Assembly: GCA_035575925.1 (NCBI GenBank)
Contig: DATLXK010000053.1
Span: 1 to 64,000, forward strand
Source of the DNA: DASWTL01 sp035575925
Lineage (GTDB): Bacteria; Bacteroidota; Bacteroidia; Sphingobacteriales; Sphingobacteriaceae
Reading direction: 5' to 3'
DNA: 64,000 nucleotides
Part shown: positions 32,514 through 41,740 of the stretch, piece after piece
Position numbering within the stretch: position 1 is the first letter of the stretch
How the letters are laid out: each line of letters starts with the position of its first letter
Made by a program: the position numbers and the translations under genes
The notes under the pieces: generated by a model
Told to the model about the DNA's origin: nothing
What the model saw: only the letters and a program-made list of their open reading frames with translations
Database searches by the model: none

Positions 32514-34748
32514 TTATGAAGCAATTTCAATTGAGTTTGCGTCTTCAGAATCAAACCTGGTTACACGGGTAACACCACGAACCTCTCTCAATCTTTTTAT
32601 AAGATTCTCCAGATGCTCAGTATTATTTACGTATACCATAATGGATCCTTCAAAAATCCCGTCATTGCTATCAACCGTAATTGACCTCATATTTACTTTA
32701 AAATCGTTGGAAATAACTTGTGTGATATTGTTAATCAGACCCATATCATCAAATCCTACAATCTGTAATCCCGTTAGGAAAGCCAGTTCTTTTTGAGAGG
32801 TCCATTTTGCTTTTACTATCCTGTACCCGTAATTGGACATGAGTTTGGCAGCATTAGGGCAATTTGTCCGATGTATTTTTATTCCATCATTAATAGTGAT
32901 AAAACCAAACACATCATCGCCGGGAATAGGATTACAGCAAGCAGATATTTTATAATCTATTCTCTGCATATCTTCACCAATCAGCAAAGTGTCGCTTTTC
33001 TTTGTCTGAACTTTCCTGATAATCCCCTCGAAATGTCCGCCTTCAGGTTTTTCGGGTGGACGGTTATCAATGCTTTTCTCTGAAATAACAAACTCTTTTA
33101 AATCTTTAAGATCAACAGTTCCCTTAGCAACACTAACAAACAGATCCTGTGATGAAGCAAGCTTCAGAAAATAAGTAAGTTTATGAATGTTGTCGGAGTT
33201 ATAGGTAATTTTAAGCGATTTGAGTTTTCTTTCAAGTATTTCCTTGCCATCTTCGGCAATCTTCCTTTTTTCTTCTTTTAACGATGATTTAATGCGTGAC
33301 TTGGCTTTTGCAGTAACAACAAAGCTTAACCAGTCTTCTTTTGGAGTCTGTTTGCTTGATGTAATGATTTCAACCTGATCCCCGTTCAGGAGTTTATAAG
33401 AAAGAGGAACCAGTTTGTGGTTCACTTTAGCACCAATACAACTCGCGCCGAGATCTGAGTGAATTTCAAAGGCAAAATCAAGAGCGGTAGCATTAATAGG
33501 TAGTTGAATTAAAGCTCCTTTTGGAGTAAAAATAAAAATCTCATCGGAAAATAAATTCATCTTGAAATCATCAAGAAAATCCAATGCGTTGGCTTCTGGA
33601 TTACTTAAAAGCTCCCGCACTTTATGTATCCATTGGTCTAAACCGCTATCTGCTGCGGCCTCTTTGTATTTCCAGTGTGCGGCAAAACCCTTTTCAGCGA
33701 TCTCGTTCATGCGGGTTGTTCTGATCTGTACCTCTACCCACTGGCCTTTTGGTCCCATTACGGTAGTGTGTAATGATTCATAGCCATTAGCTTTAGGTGA
33801 TGACACCCAATCACGCAAACGGTCAGGATTAGGCCGGTAAAGATCGGTTACGATAGAATATGCTTTCCAGCAATCAGATTTTTCCTGTTCAGGTTTGCTG
33901 TCCAGGATTATACGGATGGCAAAAAGGTCAAACACCTCCTCAAAAGGCACACTTTTTTTACGCATCTTATTCCAAATGGAATGTATGGATTTTGGACGGC
34001 CGTAAATATTAGATTCAAGTCCTTGCTCTGATAAGATTTCTTTGATAGGGCCAATAAATTCTTTTACAAAAAGTTCCCTTTCGGTTTTCTTTTCATTCAG
34101 CTTTACTGCGATAAACTTATAAGTTTCGGGCTCCATGTATTTCATGGCGAGGTCCTCAAGTTCAGATTTCATGGTATATAGCCCCAGGCGGTGGGCAAGA
34201 GGAGCGTATAAGTAGATGGTTTCAGAGGATATTTTAAGCTGTTTATCACGCGGCATAAAATCCATTGTACGCATGTTATGCAATCTGTCTGCGAGCTTAA
34301 TAAGGATAACCCTTACATCATCAGCAAGGGTAAGCAGCATTTTTCGGAAGTTTTCTGCCTGCAGGGAACTGTTATAGTCAAAAACGCCTGAAATTTTCGT
34401 AAGGCCATCAATAATCTTAGCTACTTTTTTACCAAACTCGCGCTCAATATCTTCAAGTGATATATCGGTATCTTCAACAACATCATGTAAAAGGGCGCAA
34501 ACTATTGAGGTGGTGCCCAAACCAATTTCTTCAGCGGCTATTTGTGCAACAGCAATAGGATGATAAATGTAAGGCTCCCCGGATTTGCGCCTCATATCCT
34601 TATGACTTTCCAGGGCGATATCGAAAGCACGTCTTATCATGCGTTTATCGCCCTTTTGCAAGGTGGATTTACAGGCTTTCAATAAACCCCTGTATCTTTT
34701 TAAGATTTCATTCTTTTCTGCTTCCAGGTCAATTACTAATTCCTTCAT
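32514..34748 (-). CDS. Bifunctional (p)ppGpp synthetase/hydrolase RelA/SpoT
   Basis: A 744-residue stringent-response enzyme with HD hydrolase domain (YIYHPIAVAQIAAEEIGLGT, CALLHDVVEDTDIS: HD-x3-ED intact), synthetase domain (FDLFAIRIILDSKPEQE, SPKANGYESLHTTVMGPKGQ, VEVQIRTTRMNEIAEKGFAA), TGS domain (IFTPKGALIQLPINATALDF), zinc-finger-like/helical region (CCNPIPGDDVFGFI) and C-terminal ACT domain (GLQIVGFDDMGLINNITQVI). Both activities look intact, so it is the single Rel-type enzyme. Monocistronic; divergent from the DUF4294 gene. Confidence 0.95.
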   Translation of the reverse strand: MKELVIDLEAEKNEILKRYRGLLKACKSTLQKGDKRMIRRAFDIALESHKDMRRKSGEPYIYHPIAVAQIAAEEIGLGTTSIVCALLHDVVEDTDISLEDIEREFGKKVAKIIDGLTKISGVFDYNSSLQAENFRKMLLTLADDVRVILIKLADRLHNMRTMDFMPRDKQLKISSETIYLYAPLAHRLGLYTMKSELEDLAMKYMEPETYKFIAVKLNEKKTERELFVKEFIGPIKEILSEQGLESNIYGRPKSIHSIWNKMRKKSVPFEEVFDLFAIRIILDSKPEQEKSDCWKAYSIVTDLYRPNPDRLRDWVSSPKANGYESLHTTVMGPKGQWVEVQIRTTRMNEIAEKGFAAHWKYKEAAADSGLDQWIHKVRELLSNPEANALDFLDDFKMNLFSDEIFIFTPKGALIQLPINATALDFAFEIHSDLGASCIGAKVNHKLVPLSYKLLNGDQVEIITSSKQTPKEDWLSFVVTAKAKSRIKSSLKEEKRKIAEDGKEILERKLKSLKITYNSDNIHKLTYFLKLASSQDLFVSVAKGTVDLKDLKEFVISEKSIDNRPPEKPEGGHFEGIIRKVQTKKSDTLLIGEDMQRIDYKISACCNPIPGDDVFGFITINDGIKIHRTNCPNAAKLMSNYGYRIVKAKWTSQKELAFLTGLQIVGFDDMGLINNITQVISNDFKVNMRSITVDSNDGIFEGSIMVYVNNTEHLENLIKRLREVRGVTRVTRFDSEDANSIEIAS

Positions 34749-34861
34749 AGTTATTATATAATAGAGGCATAGAAATAACGTTTTGTGCTATAAAGGTTAC
34801 CTTAAGATTTAATTGGTATATATAGTATATAATTTTACTGTAAATTGCAGTATATAAAAAT

Positions 34862-35485
34862 ATGAAAAAATTCACTCTTTTGCTGACCTTAATTGTCATT
34901 ATGATGTCCCAAAAAACATCAGCACAAGAAAAATATAATCCATATTTTAAGGGCAAAAATGATACCATTCGCGTAGCTCTCACTATGGTTGATAATGAAC
35001 TTATCCCGTGGCTCACTATGTCTGATGTTGTTATTTCAGCAAGCCGGATCTTTAAAAGTGAATTGGAACGGGCCAAGTTTAACAGGTTGCGATATAATGT
35101 TTTAAAGGTATTGCCCTACGCACGCTTTGCCAAGGATCGATATTCCAAGCTAAATCATGAACTGACTCTACATACCAACAAAAAGGAGCAAAAAATCCTG
35201 GTTAAGGCCTGCGAAAAGGAAATAAAGGATATGTTTAACCGGGAGATTAAAAACCTCACCATCACCCAAGGAGAAATATTAATCAAACTTATTGACCGCG
35301 AAACAGGTTACACTACATATCAGTTAGCCAAAGATATGAAGGGTGGATTTAATGCTTTCTTTTACCAGTCTGCTGCCCGTATATTTGGTCATAATCTGAA
35401 AGAAAAATATAATCCGGAAGAAGAACGGGATATTGAGAGTATCATCCATTCACAAACCGGATATTACAAGTTCAGCTACAATTAA
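34862..35485 (+). CDS. DUF4294 protein, secreted
   Basis: A 207-residue protein with a signal peptide (MKKFTLLLTLIVIMMSQKTSAQ). The mature domain is mainly helical, Lys/Arg-rich (ELERAKFNRLRYNVLKVLPY ARFAKDRYSKL in two runs; LITIDRETGYTTYQLAKDMK-type ending), as in DUF4294, a Bacteroidota family often beside gpx and bshB1 genes. Three bases separate it from the gpx gene, so they are likely co-transcribed. Function unknown; envelope location. Confidence 0.8.
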   Translation: MKKFTLLLTLIVIMMSQKTSAQEKYNPYFKGKNDTIRVALTMVDNELIPWLTMSDVVISASRIFKSELERAKFNRLRYNVLKVLPYARFAKDRYSKLNHELTLHTNKKEQKILVKACEKEIKDMFNREIKNLTITQGEILIKLIDRETGYTTYQLAKDMKGGFNAFFYQSAARIFGHNLKEKYNPEEERDIESIIHSQTGYYKFSYN

Positions 35486-35487
35486 AA

Positions 35488-35997
35488 ATGATCGAAAATT
35501 CAATTTACCAGTTTGCTGTTCCAACAATGGACGGAGACGAGGTAAGTTTAAGTGCTTTTAAAGGAAAAGTGCTTTTAATTGTGAATACAGCTTCTGACTG
35601 CAACTTTACTCCTCAGCTTAAAGAACTTGAAATGTTAAGGAAAAAATATGAGGCTGAGGACTTTGACATTCTTGCTTTCCCTTCTAATGATTTTGGCGGC
35701 CAAGAGCCCCTTGAAGATAAATCACTGCAGCAGTGTTACAGGATAGATTTCGGGGCTAATTTTCATATTTTCGATAAAATTCGCGTCAGAGGTGCTTATA
35801 CACATCCGTTATATAAATTTCTGTCAGACAAAAAGCAAAATAAGCATGTTAGTGCCCTGCCCAGATGGAATTTTCATAAATATCTTATAAACAGAAAAGG
35901 GGAAGTAACTGATTTTTTCTATCCATTTACAAAACCTTCCTCATCGCGGTTGCGAAAACGTATTGAAAAGCTCCTTAAACAAACTTTGCCCATTTGA
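35488..35997 (+). CDS. Glutathione-peroxidase-family thiol peroxidase
   Basis: A 169-residue thioredoxin-fold peroxidase. The catalytic tetrad is visible: Cys in ASDCNFTPQ (no selenocysteine), Gln in DFGGQEP, and Trp and Asn in PRWNFHKYLI. It reduces hydroperoxides with a thiol donor. The gene is followed directly by bshB1 (TGATG, one base shared), which makes bacillithiol precursors, hinting that bacillithiol or a bacilliredoxin may recycle it. No signal peptide. Confidence 0.88.
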   Translation: MIENSIYQFAVPTMDGDEVSLSAFKGKVLLIVNTASDCNFTPQLKELEMLRKKYEAEDFDILAFPSNDFGGQEPLEDKSLQQCYRIDFGANFHIFDKIRVRGAYTHPLYKFLSDKKQNKHVSALPRWNFHKYLINRKGEVTDFFYPFTKPSSSRLRKRIEKLLKQTLPI

Positions 35998-36716
35998 TGA
36001 AACTCGATACGCTTGTATTTGCTGCTCACCCTGATGATGCAGAACTGAGTTGCTCAGGAACCATTCTAAAACAAATTGAAGCCGGAAAAAAAGTAGGAGT
36101 AATTGACCTCACCCGCGGTGAACTTGGCACCCGCGGCAGCGCTGATCAACGGGGTGATGAAGCGGAAGTTTCGAAAAATATTCTGGGTCTCCATATCCGG
36201 GAGAATTTAAGAATGCGTGATGGGTTCTTTATTAATGATGAAGAACACCAGTTGCAAATTATAACAGTGCTGAGGAAATATAAACCTCATATCGTTCTTT
36301 GCAATGCGTTATGTGACCGCCATCCTGATCATAGTGAAGGCTCAGATCTTGTTATTAAATCAGCATTTCTTTCAGGCCTGAATAAAATTGAAACCAGAGT
36401 GAATGATGTGGTACAAGAGGCTTGGCGGCCTCCGCTTGTTTTTCAATACATTCAGGATACTTATATTAAGCCTGATATTCTGATTGATATTACTGATGTC
36501 TGGGATAAAAAGATGGATAGTATACGGGCATTTAAAACTCAGTTCTTCAATCCTGAAGATATTAAATCTGATGCGACTTATATATCATCACCCGATTTTT
36601 TAAATATAGTAGAGTCACGGGCGCGGGAGCTGGGTAAAAATATAGGTGCTAAATACGCTGAGGGATTTACCTCTAAAAAATTGTTAGGTGTTAATGACCT
36701 GTTCAATTTGAAATAA
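35997..36716 (+). CDS. bshB1: Bacillithiol biosynthesis deacetylase BshB1
   Basis: A 239-residue LmbE-family zinc hydrolase that deacetylates GlcNAc-malate to GlcN-malate, the second step in bacillithiol synthesis. MKLDTLVFAAHPDDAELSCS holds the metal ligands HPDD, with a second metal/catalytic site in CDRHPDHSEG. ATG at 35997 is used; a TTG at 35994 would only add one Met. The gene starts in the last base of the gpx stop codon, so the two are coupled. Ends 13 bases from the convergent lat gene. Confidence 0.92.
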   Translation: MKLDTLVFAAHPDDAELSCSGTILKQIEAGKKVGVIDLTRGELGTRGSADQRGDEAEVSKNILGLHIRENLRMRDGFFINDEEHQLQIITVLRKYKPHIVLCNALCDRHPDHSEGSDLVIKSAFLSGLNKIETRVNDVVQEAWRPPLVFQYIQDTYIKPDILIDITDVWDKKMDSIRAFKTQFFNPEDIKSDATYISSPDFLNIVESRARELGKNIGAKYAEGFTSKKLLGVNDLFNLK

Positions 36717-36728
36717 GACCCGGTATTA

Positions 36729-38060
36729 TTATAGATCCCTAATAATCTTTTCTGCAACTTCAAGTCCGGCATCTATATGTGTTTTTTCAATAATAAGGGC
36801 AGGTCTGAAACGTATGGTCTGATTTGCGCAGCCCAGAAACATTACATTGTTTTGCATTCCGGTTTTAAGGAATTTATCACGCATTGTTTTATCCGGCAAA
36901 TCAAAAGCTGTTAATAAACCGCGGCTCCGCACATTAGAAACTTTATCTGTTTTTTCTGCTAAATTACGTAAGCTGTTCTGTAAATAAGCACCAACAACAT
37001 CTGCATTTTTCAGAAGATTATCTTCTTCAATTATCTCCAATATCTTTGCAGACCGAACCATATCTACCAGATTTCCGCCCCAGGTTGAGTTGATTCGGGA
37101 AGGGACATTAAATACATTCGTTTCAATTTCATCTACTTTCTTTCCGGCAAGAATTCCACAAACCTGCATTTTTTTCCCAAATGCAATGATGTCAGGACGT
37201 GCTTTTTCACCAAAATGCTCATGGCACCAAAATTTTCCTGAGAGACCAACACCGGTTTGAATTTCATCATATATCAGGAAGCATTCGTTTTCATCTGCCA
37301 GTATGCGGACTTGCTCTAAAAATTCGGTACGTATGTGGATATCGCCACCTTCTGATAGGATGGGCTCAATAATTATAGCACAGATATCATCCTTGTTATC
37401 AACAAATGCCTGCCGGATCTGGGAAATTGATAATGCCTCCCTTTTAAGCAGATCTTCATGATTGTGGTCAGAAGCGGGAAATTCTATGCCTGGAGTTGAT
37501 ACCCGTGGCCAGTTAAACTGTGCAAACCATTTAGTTTTATCGGGTAAGGTATTAGTGAGACTTAATGTATAACCCGAACGCCCGTGAAAAGCCTTTTCAA
37601 AATGGATCACTTTAAATCCCCTTTCCTCAGAATATCCCTTTTGGAAGTTCTTTTGAACTTTCCAATCCATGGCCACTTTTAAAGCATTTTCAACCGCTAA
37701 TGAACCACCTGCAATAAAAAAAGCATGAGGCAAATAGTCAGGAATGCCCACACGAGAGAAAGTGTCTACAAATTGTGCGTATTGGGTTGTGTAAATATCC
37801 GAATTGGAAGGATTGGTTAATGCGGCAAGCATCAGGTTCTTCTTAAACTCTTCATCATTAACCATTTTAGGATGGTTATATCCAAGAGGGACTGAAGCAA
37901 AACATGTAAAAAAATCCAGAAGCCGGGCTTTGTTTTTTGAATCATAAATATGAACTCCCTGACTTCTCTCCATATCAAATGTGAGGTCATAACCGTCAGC
38001 CAGGATGTGACGATTTAAAGTATCTTGTACCTTTTCTGGTGAGATGGAAAGTTTATACAT
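36729..38060 (-). CDS. lat: L-lysine 6-transaminase
   Basis: A 443-residue class III aminotransferase converting lysine and 2-oxoglutarate to 2-aminoadipate semialdehyde and glutamate. LLDFFTCFASVPLGYNHPKM at the start and FIAGGSLAVENALKVAMDWK are characteristic. The PLP lysine is in IIAFGKKMQVCGILAGKK and IYDEIQTGVGLSG is the phosphate-binding Asp region. Bacteroidota use it in lysine catabolism. It is alone on the strand; a hairpin at 38127-38157 lies upstream. Confidence 0.9.
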   Translation of the reverse strand: MYKLSISPEKVQDTLNRHILADGYDLTFDMERSQGVHIYDSKNKARLLDFFTCFASVPLGYNHPKMVNDEEFKKNLMLAALTNPSNSDIYTTQYAQFVDTFSRVGIPDYLPHAFFIAGGSLAVENALKVAMDWKVQKNFQKGYSEERGFKVIHFEKAFHGRSGYTLSLTNTLPDKTKWFAQFNWPRVSTPGIEFPASDHNHEDLLKREALSISQIRQAFVDNKDDICAIIIEPILSEGGDIHIRTEFLEQVRILADENECFLIYDEIQTGVGLSGKFWCHEHFGEKARPDIIAFGKKMQVCGILAGKKVDEIETNVFNVPSRINSTWGGNLVDMVRSAKILEIIEEDNLLKNADVVGAYLQNSLRNLAEKTDKVSNVRSRGLLTAFDLPDKTMRDKFLKTGMQNNVMFLGCANQTIRFRPALIIEKTHIDAGLEVAEKIIRDL

Positions 38061-38126
38061 CGCTTAATTATTAATTAATCAAAGATATAAAAAGCCCAAA
38101 AAAGCACCAATTTGAAGTTTTTTTTT

Positions 38127-38157
38127 AATATTGCTTTAAAACGTTTAAAGCAGTATT
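38127..38157. promoter_or_regulatory. Near-perfect 14-base stem palindrome upstream of lat
   Basis: AATATTGCTTTAAA (38127-38140) pairs with TTTAAAGCAGTATT (38144-38157), one mismatch, around ACG. It sits in the 149-base gap between lat and the desulfhydrase-like gene. No T run follows on the strand of those genes, so a repressor-binding site or transcript end is undecided. Confidence 0.45.
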
Positions 38158-38209
38158 TTAAACAGTTGGAATTTTTTTCAGAAAAAAATGCACTTATTTA
38201 GGAAGATAT

Positions 38210-39121
38210 TTAAGAAGAAATAAACTTTTCTGCCTGGCTTAACAAACCGAGTAAACCTCCGGAGTGGATGAGTAATAATTTATCCCCCGGATGAAAATGG
38301 TCATTTGCAATTAAATCATATAATGCATACGCCGCCTTGCCTGTATACACCTGATCAAGCAGGATGCCTGTTGAAGATGCGAACATTTTTATGAAATTTA
38401 AGAGTTCGGGAGTAGATTTTGCATATCCGCCAAAATGATAATTGCAATGCAATATGAGGTTTTGGGTATTTATATTGTATTTCCCAATTTCTTCTTTAAG
38501 AAAAGAGCCATTTTTTAATGATGAAATTGCATGAAAATATGCTGGAGAACCAATTTGTTCCAATCCTTTTAAAAGTCCGGCAGCAGTGGTACCTGTGCCT
38601 GCCGCACAAAAAATATGATCAAATGGTTTGTCCAGCTCCGCAATTAATTCCATGCAACCTTTTACAGCTTTTTCTCCCGCGCCTCCTTCATCTATAAAAT
38701 AAGCGTCATCATCATTCGTGTAATATTGATCGAATAGTGTGTTTTTATTCCGGTAGCTTTCCCGGTCAGTAAAAATCAATTCCATTCCAAATATCCCGCA
38801 TAGCATCATGGAATGATTATCTACAGGCTCACCGCGCACAAATCCTGTTGCATTAAATCCAAACCGCGCGGCAGCACATGCAGTAGCTACTAAATGATTG
38901 GAGTATGCCCCGCCAAAAGTTACGAGGTGATTTTTTCTCATTTCTCTGGCCCTGATAAGTGTATATTTTAATTTTCGCCACTTATTGCCTGAAATGAACG
39001 GATGGATAAGATCATCCCTTTTAATAAAAACCGTTACGTGTTTTTTTGTAAACAGCGGATCATAAAGCTCCTGAACGGGGCTGTTAATATCCAGGGCAAT
39101 TATTTCTTTGTATATTTCCAC
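38210..39121 (-). CDS. ACC deaminase/D-cysteine desulfhydrase-family PLP enzyme
   Basis: A 303-residue fold-type II PLP enzyme. The cofactor Lys is in FISGNKWRKLKYTL, and VTFGGAYSNHLVATACAAAR and GTGTTAAGLLKGLE bind PLP. In this family one branch splits 1-aminocyclopropane-1-carboxylate and the other removes sulfide from D-cysteine; I cannot tell which this is. The start is GTG (39121) and overlaps the last 22 bases of the YdeI-like gene upstream, so translation may be coupled. Confidence 0.85.
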   Translation of the reverse strand: MEIYKEIIALDINSPVQELYDPLFTKKHVTVFIKRDDLIHPFISGNKWRKLKYTLIRAREMRKNHLVTFGGAYSNHLVATACAAARFGFNATGFVRGEPVDNHSMMLCGIFGMELIFTDRESYRNKNTLFDQYYTNDDDAYFIDEGGAGEKAVKGCMELIAELDKPFDHIFCAAGTGTTAAGLLKGLEQIGSPAYFHAISSLKNGSFLKEEIGKYNINTQNLILHCNYHFGGYAKSTPELLNFIKMFASSTGILLDQVYTGKAAYALYDLIANDHFHPGDKLLLIHSGGLLGLLSQAEKFISS

Positions 39122-39714
39122 ATCCGCGATTTACCTTCTGCAAGCCATTCTAAAGTAGTGGCCATCCGTTTAGTTCTAGTTTCTTCCGTTTTAGCTTCTG
39201 TTAACCATTCAATGTATTCTTTTTTATGGCTGTAACTAAATTTCTGAAATACTTCTGATGCTTTTTTGTCAGAGGAGAGTGCATGGATAAAATAGGATGG
39301 GATTTCAAGTTCTTTTGTTCTTACAGTTTTATTTTTAGAAGGCAGCTTAATATTATTTTCATTCAGCCCGTATGCTTCCTGAAGATATGCTTTGAGAATT
39401 CCGTCTGCCGGAAGATCCGTTATACTTTTTATCTGCCCTAACTGGCCCATAGCAGTTTTCTCTTCTTTTTGAAACAGTAAGTATTTATCAGACATTAAAG
39501 ATGATTTCCAGAAGCCAAATGCACAATGCTGTTTAAAAGCGGCCATGCTGCAAACCGGCCCTTTATAATCGAAGTGCGGAAAGCCCCATTTGATAGTTTC
39601 TTCAATATCAGGGCACACCTCATGCACAAGATACCTGAGATGGGTTAAAACAGGTTTTGCAAAATCAGCTGATTTTGTAATATAGGTATCAATTCTTGGA
39701 TCTTTATTTCCCAT
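39100..39714 (-). CDS. YdeI/OmpD-associated-like protein with DUF1801 domain
   Basis: A 204-residue protein. The first half (DPRIDTYITKSADFAKPVLT, LRYLVHEVCPDIEETIKWGF PHFDYKGPVCSM) is a DUF1801 domain; the second half (SYFIHALSSDKKASEVFQKF SYSHKKEYIEWLTEAKTEET) is the YdeI/OmpD-associated C-terminal domain, ending KSRMWKY. Such proteins have been linked to bacteriocin or peptide tolerance but the mechanism is not clear. Its 3' end overlaps the next gene by 22 bases. Confidence 0.82.
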   Translation of the reverse strand: MGNKDPRIDTYITKSADFAKPVLTHLRYLVHEVCPDIEETIKWGFPHFDYKGPVCSMAAFKQHCAFGFWKSSLMSDKYLLFQKEEKTAMGQLGQIKSITDLPADGILKAYLQEAYGLNENNIKLPSKNKTVRTKELEIPSYFIHALSSDKKASEVFQKFSYSHKKEYIEWLTEAKTEETRTKRMATTLEWLAEGKSRMWKYTKK

Positions 39715-39800
39715 TATATAAACTAAAAGTAACAGAACGGATATACTTTTCCTCGATGTAATGTACTAATAGATGATAAAATTAAAACGGTTATTCAAAA

Positions 39801-39826
39801 AAACAAAAAGCCACAAGATGTGGCTT
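39801..39826 (-). terminator. Intrinsic terminator of grpE-dnaJ
   Basis: On the minus strand AAGCCACA-TCT-TGTGGCTT (39808-39826) forms an 8-pair perfect stem followed by TTTTTG just after the dnaJ stop. Confidence 0.9.
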
Positions 39827-39845
39827 AAATTATTTTCCAGGTGAA

Positions 39846-41000
39846 TTATTCAAAGTATTCTTTCATCCGGTCAAAAAAACTTTTTTCATTTTTACCCGGT
39901 TGCGGCTTAAAGTTTGGTGAATTATTTAGCTTCTCTAAAAGCTCCCGCTCCTCGCGTGACAAAGCTTTTGGTGTCCAGATGTTTACATAGACCAATTGAT
40001 CTCCGCGTTGATAAGAATTTACTTCAGGAATACCTTTTCCCTTTAATCTGAGAATCTTTCCACCCTGAGTCCCCGGTTCGATTTTGATCTTTGCCTTCCC
40101 ATCAATTGTAGGAATTTCTACACCTGCTCCTAAAGCGGCATCTGCAAAACTAATATGCAGATCATAAATCAGGTTATAGCCCTCCCGTTTTAGTGACTCA
40201 TGTTGAGTTTCTTCTATCAAAATAATCAAGTCCCCGGCAACGCCTCCTCTTGGTGCTGCATTACCTTTGCCACTCATAGAGAGTTGCATGCCCTCGCTTA
40301 CACCGGCAGGTATGTTAATTGAAATGGTTTCCTCACCGCGTATCACACCATCGCCATGGCAAGATGTACATTTAGCAGTAATTTGTGTTCCCTCGCCACT
40401 GCATGTAGGGCAGGTGCTTGTGGTTTGCATTTGCCCTAAAATGGTGTTGGTTACACGTCTCACTGCTCCGCTGCCGCCGCATGTACCACAAGTATTAAAA
40501 GATGATTTGTCTTTAGCACCCGAGCCATCGCAGGTTTGACAGGCTATCTGTTTATTTACTTTGATTTTCTTTTCGGCACCGTTTACAATTTCAGAAAGAG
40601 AAAGTTTAACTTTTATACGTAGATTACTTCCACGGGCCACACGGCGGCCACCACGACTTTGCCCGCCACCGCCACCAAAAAAGCTATCAAAAGGACTTCC
40701 GCCACCACCGAAGATATCACCAAACTGACTGAAGATATCTTCCATATTCATATTGCCGCCACCGTAGCTTCCCGCTCCGGTTCCGGCATGTCCGAACTGG
40801 TCATAACGCTGTCTTTTTTCCTGGTTGCTTAATATTTCGTAAGCTTCAGCACCTTCTTTAAATTTATCCTCTGCAGCTTTATCGCCCGGATTTTTATCCG
40901 GATGGAATTTAATAGCCAGTTTACGGTAAGCTTTTTTTATCTCATCGGCTTCTGCATTACGCTCAACACCTAAAATATCGTAATAGTCTCTTTTCGCCAT
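39846..41000 (-). CDS. dnaJ: Chaperone DnaJ
   Basis: A 384-residue co-chaperone that delivers substrates to DnaK and stimulates its ATPase. J-domain with HPD at residues 33-35, then a glycine/phenylalanine-rich linker (GGGGSPFDSFFGGGGGQSRG), four zinc-binding CxxCxGxG repeats (CQTCDGSG, CGTCGGSG, CPTCSGEG, CTSCHGDG), and a C-terminal substrate-binding region. Complete. Downstream of grpE by 64 bases and ends at a terminator. Confidence 0.97.
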   Translation of the reverse strand: MAKRDYYDILGVERNAEADEIKKAYRKLAIKFHPDKNPGDKAAEDKFKEGAEAYEILSNQEKRQRYDQFGHAGTGAGSYGGGNMNMEDIFSQFGDIFGGGGSPFDSFFGGGGGQSRGGRRVARGSNLRIKVKLSLSEIVNGAEKKIKVNKQIACQTCDGSGAKDKSSFNTCGTCGGSGAVRRVTNTILGQMQTTSTCPTCSGEGTQITAKCTSCHGDGVIRGEETISINIPAGVSEGMQLSMSGKGNAAPRGGVAGDLIILIEETQHESLKREGYNLIYDLHISFADAALGAGVEIPTIDGKAKIKIEPGTQGGKILRLKGKGIPEVNSYQRGDQLVYVNIWTPKALSREERELLEKLNNSPNFKPQPGKNEKSFFDRMKEYFE

Positions 41001-41064
41001 TCTAATTAATCTTGTAAAATTTGCCTGTCATGCGCAAACTGTATTTTTTTCCTTATTGCAATGT

Positions 41065-41658
41065 CTAGGCACCCACAACAACTTTTGCAAAGCGTATTAC
41101 CTTATCATTTAAAGAGTAACCTTTTTCAACTTCATCAATCACTTTTCCCCTTAAATCGTCAGAAGGGGCAGGTATATTTGTTATTGCTTCATGTAAATCG
41201 GCATCAAAGGTGGTGCCTTTTGCATTCATCTCTTTTAATCCTTTATTCATCAGAATATTTTTCAACTTGGAATGTACCAAAGTGATTCCTTCTTTTACAG
41301 GAGCAATATCAGTAGCGGTTTCTATTGCTTTAGATGCACGCTCAAAGTCATCAAGTACTGTTAAAAGATCAGCTATTACATCTCTTCCTGCAGTTTGCAG
41401 CATTTCAACACGCTCTTTTGAAGTTCTTCGCTTAAAATTATCAAACTCTGCATATAAGCGAAGATATTTGTCGCTCGCCTCAATAAGCTCTGCTTTAAGT
41501 TTCTCTTCAGCGTCCGGTTGATTGGATTCTTCCTGTTCAGTATCGTTATCTATTGGCACATTTTCCTGATCTTCACTCATAAGTGTGGGAATTTCAGAAT
41601 TTTGCGTATCTTCTGTCTTATTGTTTTTCTTTTTCTTTAACATATCTGAAATATTCAT
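41065..41658 (-). CDS. grpE: Nucleotide exchange factor GrpE
   Basis: A 197-residue protein that releases ADP from DnaK. The N terminus is acidic and disordered (SEDQENVPIDNDTEQEESNQ), then a long helix (DKYLRLYAEFDNFKRRTSKE) and the C-terminal beta domain (DLHEAITNIPAPSDDLRGKV IDEVEKGYSLNDKVIRFAKV). First gene of the grpE-dnaJ pair. dnaK is not in the window. A palindrome lies just upstream (41671-41689). Confidence 0.95.
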   Translation of the reverse strand: MNISDMLKKKKNNKTEDTQNSEIPTLMSEDQENVPIDNDTEQEESNQPDAEEKLKAELIEASDKYLRLYAEFDNFKRRTSKERVEMLQTAGRDVIADLLTVLDDFERASKAIETATDIAPVKEGITLVHSKLKNILMNKGLKEMNAKGTTFDADLHEAITNIPAPSDDLRGKVIDEVEKGYSLNDKVIRFAKVVVGA

Positions 41659-41670
41659 GATAGTTCATCT

Positions 41671-41689
41671 TTGACAAATAATTTGCCAA
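41671..41689 (-). promoter_or_regulatory. Palindrome upstream of grpE
   Basis: On the minus strand TTGGCAAAT and ATTTGTCAA form 9-base arms with one mismatch, 13 bases before the grpE ATG. The same sequence reads TTGGCA-N5-TTTGT, near the sigma-54 -24/-12 pattern (TGGCAC-N5-TTGCA) but lacking GC at -12. A repressor operator is equally possible. Confidence 0.35.
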
Positions 41690-41740
41690 GCATTAAATAC
41701 CGTCATCCTGTCAGGGTTTGACTAGAATGATTGCCTGATA

